A DNA stretch of 64,000 nucleotides from Poronia punctata (taxonomy: Eukaryota > Ascomycota > Sordariomycetes > Xylariales > Xylariaceae): the NCBI GenBank assembly GCA_022579005.1, contig MU401620.1:23440-87439 (forward strand). Reading direction: 5' to 3'. The notes beneath the pieces were generated by a model that worked only from the letters and a program-made list of their open reading frames with translations, was not told the DNA's origin and searched no databases. Positions 1 through 10,253 of the stretch are shown piece after piece (the first letter of the stretch is position 1; the number at the start of each line of letters is the position of its first letter). Both the position numbers and the translations under genes were made by a program.

Positions 1-339
1 TCCTATTTCTGTCCAAGTCGTCGAATAGTTCCAAGGGCGGTAGCGAGAAGCGTGGCATAGACGAGGCAGCTGGGAACATAGCTTGCGGGTTTTCAGGCAG
101 TAGTCCCTGCGGGTTTCCGTGGCTAGGGATTTGTTAACGTTGAAGACGGCGGTGGGTGGTGGGTGGCAGATACTCACTCGTCGCCAAACAGACCGTTTCC
201 TAGTGTAGATGTAGTCGATTGTAGAAATGGCATGTTTGTAAGAGACGATGTAGGGGCCAGAAAAGGCGGGGAGTAATAATCTAAGTAGAAGCATGTGAGC
301 GGGACATGAAACAAGTTAGACACTTACCTACACGCAGAT
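1..339. other. Flank downstream of the C2H2 gene
   Basis: No open frame or RNA gene is supported here. It lies 3' of the minus-strand C2H2 gene and probably holds its 3' untranslated region. A GTAAGTGAA stretch covers the last codons of that gene on the minus strand, so a further short terminal exon in this flank cannot be excluded. Confidence 0.4.
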
Positions 340-1810
340 TCACTTACAGGGCCAGTATTCGAGTCTTAGGGAGGCCAGATCACGATCCCTCATTTCAGGG
401 ATGAGAAGTTGGAACCAGGCCCACCATGTCTCCTCCTCGCTTAGTCCGGCGAGACTAAACTTATTTATCTCTTTTTCATGTTCTTCGCTCATGAATACTT
501 CGTTGGCCGGTCTCTCTTTTATGCCACACTGCACCGGATGACCGAGATGGCTCTCGAGTTTCCGCCGCGAGTCGAAACTTATCCAGCATCGCTGGCAGCG
601 AGACGACGCCATATGCCTACGGCATAGATGTTGCCTAATATTCATTAGTTTATTGCACGCTTAAAAGGAGCCCCCTGAATCGGTAGGTACAGACTTCAGT
701 CGCTTGATTCCATCACAACCTCCACTCGGATTGTTTCGCGCGGGCTTGAAACAGCTTCTGAAAGGCTCGTGGGCCTGGTAAGGACATGCAAACCTAAGCA
801 GCTGCGGCAGGTCACGACGCTTTGATGGTGTTGATGATGGTTCCTCACCACCACCCTGTCTCTCGTCGTTCCCACTACCCCCTTCGCCATCGTTTCCCGC
901 ACCGTCTTGGCGATAAGGTTGTGTAGGATTCGCATTTGATTGGTCTTGCGATTCGATATTCCGGGCCCAAGGCCCTTCTCTGCTTCCGCCAGGGTCAGAC
1001 GGGTTTTCCCTTCCTAGAACATCGCCAGGTTGACATGAAATAGCAGGTCGGTCATAATGAAAGGTCCACTCTTCTTTTATTGTGTCAGCCTGTAGTCCGT
1101 GGCTGGCCGATTCCCGCCTCGTTCTCTTTGAGCAGTGTGGTGATGAGAGGGGCAGAAGCTCTGTCCTCTTGCTCTGCGGCCTGATATCAGAGGAGTTTTG
1201 GGGCGAGGTCTTGTATAGCGGAGAGTGTACGATAGAGGTGTCCTCTTCGGGCTTCGTAATGACCAAGACTCCGGTTCCAGGGTTAGTTCTGGCATGGTGA
1301 TTGTCCCATGCCTTCACTTCCAAGAACTTGCAGGCATGTGTCAACCAACGGGACGAAACAAATTGATCACATACGTTTTGAAAGAGATATAGGGTACTAA
1401 CTTCATAGGGATTTCGACTCGGGGAAGAGATATCCGTGTCGCTGGAACAGGGCCACGGTTCAATGCTCTGGGACTGGGTTAGACAGGCCTCGTGTATTCA
1501 CATTGTGGGTAGCTGTTATCAGGCCTTCCGGCGAGCAAGAAGCTGCACTTACCCTAAGAAAGATTGCCGGTTTCTCGTCGTCTTCCTGTTTTATGCTATC
1601 CCCATTGGCATGTGGTATCCTCGGTATCCTCGGAGTCGTCGCGGAGAGTATCGAGGTAGTCTTCAAGCCGGCATGTCCCCTAGAGGATGGAATTGAAAGA
1701 CCTTTGCCCGATGTTGCTGGAATTAAACAGGGCTGCTGAAGTTTTAAGTCGTCAGATCGCCTAGGCGAGACGCTCCCAATGGCGTTCATCGTGGTATCCT
1801 CGAATATCAT
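340..1810 (-). CDS. Fungal C2H2 zinc-finger domain protein, three exons
   Basis: Proposed exons 1810-1553, 1326-695 and 634-340 give 394 residues. The 60-bp second intron (694-635; GTCTGT donor, CTAAT branch, TAG acceptor) joins ...RLK to QHLCRRH in frame. The first intron (1552-1327) uses GTAAGT and GCAAG and is less certain. The first ~260 residues are low-complexity, rich in S, P, G and E. The conserved part starts at residue 265 with FACPY (Cys267), runs to KQHLCRRH (297-304), then a C-x2-C (310/313) finger with a following His/Cys pair, and ends with an EEETWWAWFQLLIP stretch. This arrangement is common in Pezizomycotina proteins of unknown function that probably bind nucleic acid or protein. 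The family match is by recognition; the biological role is unknown. Confidence 0.72.
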
Positions 1811-3961
1811 TAGTAGAGGAGGTTAGGGCGTCAGATGTCGTGATGATGGACAGAAAAACGAAGTGTGACACAAGACGTGAAGTAGCAACTAATGTAAGTA
1901 GTAAGCACGTCCAAACACAACCAACTCTGCGCCTAGGTTAGTTCACTCGATGAGAGAAGAAGTCTGGTGTGATACTTGATATCTTCCGACGATTTGGTTG
2001 GATTAGAATTGAGCCCGGAACAGAGACGAATAGTTGCATGGTGCCAACTTGTTTATATATTATCCTAAGTTACCGTGACGTACATACGTATCTTTCAGTC
2101 CAATTCCACCCTGCGGTATACGACATGCTGGAAATGGTTCATGACTGAGGGAACCGACGACAGCATCCGGGGTCTCTCATGATTTATAGATTTATGGCTG
2201 GGGCTGAGCATGCGCTCCGAGAAGGGGAACAGTCCGAAATAACCATTCGCATTTTGACCTTTTTAGCCCGTACATGTATATTGTAGAAAGTTGGAATCTT
2301 AGAGCTGATGAAATTTTAGATTCGTGACAAACATTGCCTTCCTTTCGTGGGTGGCGCAGTAAGGCAGACCGTACTTCTTGGCTCGGTACTATATATACTG
2401 CAGCCCCCCAGGGTAAGTTGCGTCGAGGTTGGGTGGTTTTACCGTTATTAATACGCGCCCAGGTCTCCCAAAATAATTGTGTCATGGGGCATCGCCACAA
2501 ATCCTTCCAAGTACTTGGGTTAGTAGGTGGGCTGACTAGACTACCTATCATTCTCAAATCGCCTACGGTTGTAGTACGTCAAATTTGGTCTTTGAGAGAT
2601 TTCGTCTATTTTGTTATTCAGTTGTAATTCTTAAGAAGGCCTTGTTTTCAGGTTAGAGTGTAGGGAAAACGTCCCGTTCTGGTTATTAAGGTATCGCTTG
2701 TGTAACGGCGGGTCTCACCTGCTTCAATCTATCTCGACTCTAACCAAACCTAGTGACGTCGTACCAAACAAAAGCGCGGTTTGTAGAGTATGGAATGCCT
2801 ATCATAATTGAACAGACTTGCCGCTACTTTGATAACTTCTCTGATCAGGCGGTATCATCCATATCGCATTATAAAACATTGTAATATCCAGCCTAAAAGC
2901 TACAGCTATACTTCCGTGCTGGAGCCTTTTACCAATCTCTTGATCTATAAACCGCATCGCGGCTAACCTGAGGTAGTGCATTGTCTATTGTCATTTATCT
3001 ACCCCGATAAGTCGAGAATTGGCAAGTAGGTAGTTAACAATATGCGTCTAATCCCACAAATGCCCGATAGCGAGCACCTCGAGCAGAGTGAGCAATATAG
3101 CTTGACCTTGAAACGCGTTTTGCCCACCTCCCGTTGGTTAGGTCGGGTTTGCGGCGGTAAAAGTGCAACCTTCCTCATGTATCTGCCGAGCCTAGTGAGT
3201 CCGAGAGAAACAGGGTGGCCGAGAACGATGCGGCCGCTTCTTATCCTATGCTAAGAGAGTTTCATCTCTCTTTGAACGCATCATAACGGACTGAATCTCC
3301 CACCGGCATCGGCAGCCAGTTTTACGATGATTAAAACAATGGTTAATAATGGGGACGAGGCCTTGGTTCTATAAACTGGTTTATTTGGAAAGCATGACGA
3401 GAGAAAGACATGAAATCACATGAAGTTTCTATAAAGAGGTCCTGAGGCTGCAGGTGATCATGTTACAATGCAAGGCGCAAGAGGTTGCTACTTAACCTAC
3501 CCCACTCAAATCGAAAAGGGAAGCCACAAATCTAATTGCGGGTTGGACGATACCACCTCGTTACCATAGCCCTGAACCTACTGCTCTCGTCTCGAGCACC
3601 CCTCAGCGAGCTGCATTGAGCACCTTACCAATTCGTTAGGTGGCATACCAGCGAGGGGTCATTTTGAGAGCATGTCGCCGGTATGGCTTCGAAGCGCGCG
3701 ACTAGAAGTTGGTCGCGTGATGGAACAGTCCAAAAGTCATCGCCGGAAATGGGGACCATCCTTGAAGTCCACCGTGACAAAGACAGGCGCACGCCGTGGC
3801 AGCGCAGCTTACGCACGGCCCTGTGGATAAGGGTTGGTACTATTGCTTTTCTATGCGGTTTCGGGTTGCTGGCTTGGGAATCATTATTTAATTCCACCAC
3901 GTCCTGTCATCTGTGTTCACAATGGCAAGACTCATCTCCCGAGAACTCTGCATTGTCCAAA
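1811..3961. other. Intergenic, 2.1 kb between C2H2 and GH43 genes
   Basis: It serves as the upstream region of both neighbours. Overlapping open frames on both strands at 2192-2627 resemble no known family. From 3683 an ATG is open in frame with the GH43 gene (see findings). I see no repeats or RNA genes. Confidence 0.4.
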
Positions 3962-5452
3962 ATGCTCGGCTCTCTTCCCCAGGCAGTTTTCTGCCTGGCT
4001 CTCTCCAGCTTGACGCATGCCTTACCTCTCAGAACCCAAACCAGCCTCGACTACAGTACCTCCGAGGCCGGCAATCCCTTTGTAGATGGATGGTATGCCG
4101 ATCCTGATACCGAGTTCTACGAGGACAAATTTTGGGTCTTTCCTACCTCGTCGTACGCGTATGAGGAGCAGACCTATCTCGATGCTTTCTCAAGTTCCGA
4201 CTTGATCAACTGGGAGAAACACCCGAACATCCTGACCACCAAGGACGTCCGGTGGGCTAATTTGGCAGTATGGGCGCCCGCACCCATCTCGCGAAATGGG
4301 AAGTATTACCTCTACTTCGGCGCCAACGACATCCAGGAGGGTGAACCGGAGGAGGGTGTTGTCGGCGGCATCGGAGTCGCCGTAGCGGATAAGCCCCAAG
4401 GACCATACGTGGACGCCATCGGCAAGCCGCTGATCGGGGAATATCACAACGACGCCCAACCGATCGACCAGGATGTCTTCATCGACGACGACGGCCAGGC
4501 GTACATATTCTACGGCGGTCATTCGCACTGTAACATGGCTAAACTGAACGAAGACATGATCTCGCTGGGCCAGTTCGACGACGGCACAACCTTCAAGGAG
4601 ATTACGCCCGATGGCTACGTCGAGGGCAGCCAGATGATCAAGCGCAATGGGAAGTACTACCTAATGTGGTCGGAAGGCGGTTGGACCGGGCCGGACTATA
4701 GCGTGTCGTATGCCATGGCGGACTCAATCATGGGCCCGTTTGTCAAAGAGGCCAAGATCCTGGAGCAGGACGAGGCCGTCGCCAAAGGCAGCGGACATAA
4801 CGGTGTGATCCGCATTCCGGACACGGATATCTGGTACATAGTCTACCATCGCCGTCCCCTCAGCGAGGAGGACGGCAACCACCGCGTCCTGGCATACGAC
4901 CGCATGTATTTCAACGATGACGGCACGATCGCGCCAGTGACAATGTTGGTTAAGGACAACTTTGCCGACGGCGCGGCAGTCGCCTGGATTCAGAGTGGTT
5001 CCGATTGGAGTGTAGTAGACCGCAAACGGCTTACGAGTTCTGGGGACTCTCTGGCCATGCTCGATACCAACTTTGGAGACCTTGTATTTGATGCCACGGT
5101 CACGTTCGAGAAACTTGATGCCGATGCCGGGCTAGTGTTCCGCGCTGCTAGCCCCATAGAATCCCGTCCGGACGGCTACTACGTCAAGATCACCGGATCG
5201 GGACAGATACGCCTAGAAAAAGTTGTGGATGGCACCAGTTCAGTCCTGGCCGAGGCCGACACGACAGTCGAGACTGGCGTGGATTATCATGTCAGAATCA
5301 CAGCTGTCGATTCTGAGCTTAGTGTTTTTGTCCAAGACATGGAAGTCCCCCAGATCACAGCCACCGATAGCTCCTTTACAAAGGGAGCTAACGGCGTGTC
5401 TGCAACGGGTGAAGGGATTGGGTTTGGAACTATATCGGTAGCGAGACCTTGA
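3962..5452 (+). CDS. Secreted glycoside hydrolase family 43 (beta-xylosidase / arabinofuranosidase type)
   Basis: Single exon, 496 residues from the chosen ATG, because residues 1-20 (MLGSLPQAVF...THA) form a good signal peptide with cleavage expected after Ala20. The GH43 five-bladed propeller covers about residues 35-330. The likely catalytic base is Asp47 in YADPD, the pKa-modulating Asp169 in PIDQD, and the acid Glu221 in VEGSQM; SGHNG (277-281) is another family landmark. A C-terminal beta-rich module of about 165 residues resembles the concanavalin/CBM66-like domain found on many GH43 enzymes. Such enzymes trim arabinose or xylose from plant hemicellulose outside the cell; the exact substrate cannot be read from the sequence. 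The frame stays open upstream to an ATG at 3683, which would add 93 residues with a hydrophobic segment. Confidence 0.9.
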   Translation: MLGSLPQAVFCLALSSLTHALPLRTQTSLDYSTSEAGNPFVDGWYADPDTEFYEDKFWVFPTSSYAYEEQTYLDAFSSSDLINWEKHPNILTTKDVRWANLAVWAPAPISRNGKYYLYFGANDIQEGEPEEGVVGGIGVAVADKPQGPYVDAIGKPLIGEYHNDAQPIDQDVFIDDDGQAYIFYGGHSHCNMAKLNEDMISLGQFDDGTTFKEITPDGYVEGSQMIKRNGKYYLMWSEGGWTGPDYSVSYAMADSIMGPFVKEAKILEQDEAVAKGSGHNGVIRIPDTDIWYIVYHRRPLSEEDGNHRVLAYDRMYFNDDGTIAPVTMLVKDNFADGAAVAWIQSGSDWSVVDRKRLTSSGDSLAMLDTNFGDLVFDATVTFEKLDADAGLVFRAASPIESRPDGYYVKITGSGQIRLEKVVDGTSSVLAEADTTVETGVDYHVRITAVDSELSVFVQDMEVPQITATDSSFTKGANGVSATGEGIGFGTISVARP

Positions 5453-6096
5453 TAAAGCGCGGGTGTATCTAGGAAGAGATTATGTAGCGGCAAAAGGGTC
5501 ATTCTTGTATATAGTCGAGCTATTGGAAACGCCGCAGTTTGGGTAGAACATGAGAAGTTATACCTCGTGGGGTTGAATCTTGCTGCCTCTGTTGATGTGG
5601 TTGGCTAATTATGTGCATAAGCGTCTAAATGTGTTTATACGGTAGAAGGGACAGTCCTGGGTTGTGTGGGGCAGGCATGATTTTCCCCAGATTTTCCCTC
5701 CATTTTCTGCATATGCGTGGGTCCCAACAAGCAACAGAGAAAATCTTTGCACTATATTCAATAACTGAAACAGTATTTTGTCTTCAATCTACCTCACGAC
5801 CTTGAACATCTGCACCCCAGCTTCGGTCGTTCTTCCAGTCAGGAAATTCGCGATTGTCTGCTAGATATTCTAACTAAAGTCGTTCATTGTGCAAATACAG
5901 GCCACGATTCCTATCGCTCAAATTCTTTATCTTTCAGTAAACCGACAAACAGGCAGTTGGGCTCGGCTGATAAATACGAGGCCGTCTACACATCCAGAGT
6001 GACCTGCACAGGTCGCCTGTGAATCTATTAGCTTCCAGAGCGGGCATAGATACCAAACTGTGGTGAAGCAGGTCTCTAACCTGCGGAAAAACAATA
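5453..6096. other. Intergenic between GH43 and REX4-like gene
   Basis: This 0.64-kb spacer between two plus-strand genes should hold the GH43 3' end and the REX4-like promoter. I see no other gene or repeat. Confidence 0.4.
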
Positions 6097-7215
6097 ATGG
6101 CATCAGAGCTATCGTCAAACTGGAAGAAGCTACAGGCCAAAATCAAGGCCGAATCGTCTAATAAGAACCCTTCAGCATCATCATCATCATCAAAAGAGCA
6201 ATCTTCTGGCGCCTCTTTGAGTGAAAAGCGCAAATCTGGTGTCAGTCCCGATCAAGGCACGGCGAGTAAGAAGCGCAATTTGGGTGGAGGTTCTTCGCAA
6301 ACATCGCGGCCGAAACAGCAGCAGCAGCACCTAAACACATCCAAGGAAGGGAAATCACGGAGGAGACCGGCCACGATGGGCGTGACTCAGTCTTCGGCCG
6401 TCGTCAAAGGGACATCTGCCACAGTGAGCCCATCACTTGCCCTCTGGGCCAAGGAGAACGATATAACGGCCGAAGATTTGGCCGAGGCCTACGGTCTGGG
6501 AACCAAACGCTCGGGGATGGCAAATTATGGCGTATTATCCAACTCTGACATCAAGGAGGATAAGAACCGCGTAGGCGAGGGTCTAGCGCCAGGAGTTGAA
6601 GTCGGTAAATACATTGCGCTAGACTGTGAGATGGTCGGTGTAGGGCCGTCAGGGCTGGACCATATGCTCGCGCGCGTCAGCTGTGTCGACTTCCACGGCA
6701 AACAGGTATACGACTCCTTTGTCATCCCACGTCCAGGCGTGGCCATAACAGACTACCGGACATCGATTACTGGAATCACACCATCTACTCTGCGGGGGCC
6801 GACCGCGAGACCTTTCGAAGAAGTGCAGGCCGCCGTCGCCGACCTCCTCAAAGGTCGAATCCTTGTCGGTCACGATTTACGGCATGACCTCGCCGTGCTG
6901 GAGCTGAAACACCCGGCGCCGCAAATCCGCGACACGTCGCTACATTCAAGCTTCCGCCAGTATGGACATGGGCCGAAGCCGGCGCTGAGGGTTCTTGCGA
7001 ATAAAGTGCTGGGATTGGATGATTTCCATACGGGTACGCATTCCAGTGTGGAAGACGCTAGGGTTGCTATGTTGCTGTTCCGGATGAAAAAGTCGGAGTT
7101 TGATGTCATGAACGCGAATAAATTTGGGGTGCCGCCCGATGATAGTATGTCTGGGTCCGGGCGGCACGGGATTTCCAAATTGCAAGGAAAAAAGAAGCAG
7201 AAGAAGAAGCGGTGA
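6097..7215 (+). CDS. REX4: RNA exonuclease 4 (REX4 family, DEDDh 3'-5' exonuclease)
   Basis: Intronless, 372 residues. The N-terminal ~110 residues are basic and Ser/Gln-rich, including a QQQQ run. The exonuclease domain spans about 170-335 and keeps the DEDDh set: Asp176 and Glu178 in ALDCEM, Asp260 in GHDLRHDL, His315 and Asp320 in HSSVEDAR. The tail ends in a lysine cluster (GKKKQKKKR) that looks like a nucleolar localisation signal. Yeast Rex4 acts in pre-rRNA processing at ITS1, so a ribosome-biogenesis role is inferred. The length fits the family and the start ATG follows an A-rich leader. Related DEDDh exonucleases (Rex3, ISG20) are the only realistic alternatives. Confidence 0.92.
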   Translation: MASELSSNWKKLQAKIKAESSNKNPSASSSSSKEQSSGASLSEKRKSGVSPDQGTASKKRNLGGGSSQTSRPKQQQQHLNTSKEGKSRRRPATMGVTQSSAVVKGTSATVSPSLALWAKENDITAEDLAEAYGLGTKRSGMANYGVLSNSDIKEDKNRVGEGLAPGVEVGKYIALDCEMVGVGPSGLDHMLARVSCVDFHGKQVYDSFVIPRPGVAITDYRTSITGITPSTLRGPTARPFEEVQAAVADLLKGRILVGHDLRHDLAVLELKHPAPQIRDTSLHSSFRQYGHGPKPALRVLANKVLGLDDFHTGTHSSVEDARVAMLLFRMKKSEFDVMNANKFGVPPDDSMSGSGRHGISKLQGKKKQKKKR

Positions 7216-8020
7216 AAGGACAGTGTTTGAAGGGGGTGTGCTACCAAAACTATTCCACAGGTATCGGACAAACAGTAGTTACCGAGCTTCTTGGTCAAGG
7301 GCTGAAATACGTCCTTGAAAACCCCATCATCACCCACGCGTGGTATCGGCATCGGCCCGTTCCACTACATCGTTAGGGAGACTTTGGTTAGGTATCAACC
7401 GCCCCCCCCCTGTCAAGACGCCTGCGGCTCCATGGCGCCCAGGCGTCTTATGAACCGCATATACAAACCCCTCGCTCGCACATGCACTACCGACAAGACG
7501 TCGACTAAGGGACTTGGCAAATGTGTACTGCTGATTACCCAAGTATCTGCCGAGTATAACGTTTGGCGACCCTGGAAAGCGCACAATGCAATGCGATAGG
7601 GCGGTATGTCAAAGGATCAAAGTGAGATCCGAGCATAGAGCAGCTCTCAAAATGTAGCCAAGATAATACACCAGATAAACACTCATGGCCACACGTGCAT
7701 TAAGCAAACGTCGCCTTTTTGCAAACCGTAGTCTTGAAATCTGAACGAAGCGCTAGGTTAGATGAAATTACGTCCGTCGTCTATAAGTAAACCTACATGA
7801 TTCCCATACAGCATTGTCATATCAGTTTCTGTTTCAAACTACTAAACCTACGCAGCATTATCACTTAAAAGCCGTTACTTTCCTCATTATTACTGCGCTT
7901 GGTCGACTGTAGGTAAGTATTTTAAGATCAGACCCTCTATACGTGTACAGTAATTGGCTGCCTACGCCGGGCCCTACGTATAGGTTTTGGTAGGAACGGT
8001 TAGTCATACAAGAAAATTCA
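7216..8020. other. Intergenic between REX4-like gene and tRNA-Leu
   Basis: Short open frames at 7315-7599 on both strands overlap each other and have no recognisable domain. The C-run near 7402-7410 is the only low-complexity feature. Nothing else is supported. Confidence 0.4.
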
Positions 8021-8117
8021 GGCAAGATGGCCGAGTTGGTTATGGCGTGAGGTTAAGGTCACCTTAGCACAGTTTCCTCATGGAGCAATCCGCGTGGGTT
8101 CAAGTCCCACTCTTGTC
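8021..8117 (+). tRNA. tRNA-Leu(AAG) with a short intron
   Basis: The acceptor stem GGCAAGA (8021-8027) pairs with TCTTGTC (8111-8117), including one G-U pair. The D arm is GCC...GGC. The anticodon stem TGAGG (8048-8052) pairs with CCTCA (8076-8080), with loop TTAAGG-T and anticodon AAG at 8055-8057. A 16-nt intron (8059-8074) sits one base after the anticodon, the standard nuclear position. A variable arm GGA-GCAA-TCC and T arm GTGGG-TTCAAGT-CCCAC complete a class II tRNA, which fits leucine. It would read CTT codons, and CTC after A34 is converted to inosine. Confidence 0.95.
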
Positions 8118-8125
8118 ATTGAAAC

Positions 8126-8139
8126 TTTTTTATTTTTTT
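8126..8139 (+). terminator. RNA polymerase III T-run terminator
   Basis: Two runs of six and seven T separated by one A lie 9 nt after the tRNA-Leu acceptor stem, the usual position for a Pol III terminator. Confidence 0.8.
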
Positions 8140-8808
8140 CTTCTTCTCTTTTTGAATTTCCTGTCCAAACACCTCTTTTTTGCTTTGACTGCTTGATCCA
8201 TTGTTGCTAGCCGGTGTCCCATAACCTCGCTATGCTTTGTGCAGAGGTCCACCGGCCACCTTTTTGCCACGCATCCGATCTTCTAGGACATTAAGGTCAA
8301 CTGGGAAGGAAGTAGGGATTTTAGATTTCCAATAGTCTCTTCGTCAAACGTAGGGTTCCTGAAATATATTCGTGACATCTGATAGTAAACCTTCATCGTA
8401 GAATCTTTTCGTAAATGGCCACGATGTCTTCGGGTATAATAGCCCCACATCCCTCGGTCGGTTGGCCGGAACCCCTGGATGGCAAATGTGTTTAGCGTCC
8501 CATGTGGATGTCTTGGCTCTCCAAACTAAACGACGACACAGATGTACTAATAATTTATTCGGGTGTGGTCTTTATTTTATTTTTTTCAAACTTTGTATAA
8601 ACCTTAGTCCGATACAGTGTTTGAACCTATTGACGGCAAAGGTAAATCGGCTTCGATCTCAATAGTTGCGGGGACCATTGTCTCGACGCCTAGCCCAAGG
8701 TGGTATTCGGGCTGAAGTTGCGCTGGTATGTTCAAAGAGTGATAACCAACCGGAGATCTTCACTTGGGTCCATCCCGTCTGCCAGAATTCAGAATCTACG
8801 TGCGAGCG
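8140..8808. other. Intergenic upstream of the alpha/beta hydrolase gene
   Basis: T/C-rich after the tRNA, then mixed sequence. The hydrolase frame stays open upstream of 8809 but only with non-ATG codons, so I treat it as 5' leader. No other feature is seen. Confidence 0.4.
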
Positions 8809-10253
8809 ATGTATTTTGCCAGCCTACTTGGAGACAAACGGTCGACAGCCGTGACCTCCCGGCTTATCGTAGTTGGAGCGGCCTGTGTGTCAGTAAGCCT
8901 GATCATATGGCAAAGGAGGGGTAGGCGGAGGGGGCGCAGAAACAAACCCCCGTGTCCGTATACGCCGTCACCTGGGAAGACGGTCATACCGGCACTCCCG
9001 GCAAAGGCTATAGAGGACCTACCTTACCCTCCTAATGCACTTCCAGGCGGCCGTGACGTAGACACCCCATATGGGTCGATCCGCGTTTATGAATGGGGCC
9101 CAGAGGATGGCGACCGCGTACTTTTCGTACACGGTATTAGTACGCCTGTCGTGGCGCTCGGGAGACTGGGGCATGAGATGGTCTCTCGCGGTCACCGGGT
9201 GATGATGTTTGGTACGTCAAACGAGGCCAGAGCTTTTAGGTACCTGTCTGGCTTGTCTATCTAGATAAACAGAGGAGGGAGCGCAGAGGCGGTTTTTATT
9301 TCCTCGTCACTTGTACCTAGTACTCACGACTATATCCATACGTGTAAAAGAAGCTGACGTACATCGCAGATCTGTTCGGCCGGGGCTACTCTGATGCTCC
9401 GAACGACCTCACCTATGATTCACGGCTTTATGTGACGCAACTACTGCTGGTGCTCGCCTCGTCCAAGCTCTCCTGGCTAGATGCGCCAGGGTTTAGACTT
9501 GTCGGCTATTCACTAGGAGGGGGTCTCTGCGTAGCGTTCGCGCGGTATTTTCCCCACATTGTGCGGTCGCTGGTCCTAGTCGCACCAGGGGGTCTGATCC
9601 GAACGCACCATGTGGGATGGCGTAGCTGGCTCTACTATAATTCGGGGCTTCTGCCGGAGTTCCTTGTTAGGTACCTGGTAGGGCGCCGTATCAGGCCCAA
9701 GCCGAACTTGTCGGGCTCTGGTTTCTCTTCAGTTGAAGAAGGCGGTGATGTCGAGACGGCTGAAAGTCGGCGTCCTGTTGATGGCGACGGAGATGCAAAC
9801 GGAGGTGTGGGGTTCGATTGTGCGAGCGTCTTCAAAGACAGACCGCACGTGACCGTGTCATCTGTCATCACATGGCAGGTCGATCACCACCCTGGCTTCG
9901 TGCCGGCGTTCTTGAGTACGATCCGAAATGCACCGATTTATGCACCGCAGGCAGATTGGGAGGTGCTATCGCGAACCCTGGAAATCCGGCGTCCTGATAC
10001 TGTGCTGGGAAATGATGATGACGAGGCTCGGATGGGCCTGGAAGGGGGTAGGGTCCTCTTCGTACTGGGTAAAGACGATGGGGTCATCGTCATGGACGAG
10101 ACCATTCATGACGCTCGTACCGTGCTAGGAAAGAATGCAGTCGAGTTCGCCATAATCGACGGCGGACATGAGCTACCTTTCACATGCAGCGAGGATGTTG
10201 CAAAGTCCATGGAGAGGTTTTGGGACAAAAACAACATAGAAGACTGTGATTAA
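8809..10253 (+). CDS. Alpha/beta hydrolase with N-terminal membrane anchor, two exons
   Basis: Exons 8809-9211 and 9370-10253 give 428 residues. The 158-bp intron (GTACGT donor, CTGAC branch, GCAG acceptor) splits a GAT codon and restores the core motif FDLFGRGYSD. The N-terminus has a hydrophobic anchor (LIVVGAACVSVSLIIW) followed by a strongly basic stretch RRGRRRGRR, consistent with a single-pass membrane protein. The oxyanion HG sits in FVHGIS; the nucleophile is Ser182 in GYSLGG; the acid is probably in GKDDG; the catalytic His401 is in GGHELPF. An acidic insertion (about SVEEGGDVETAES...DGDGD) interrupts the lid region. Substrate is unknown: lipase, epoxide hydrolase-like or peptidase-like activities all share this fold. 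Confidence 0.85.

Noticed and set aside
2192..2627. Opposing frames of 121 and 97 codons
   Set aside because: Overlap on opposite strands, no recognisable motif in either, no splice context supporting extension.
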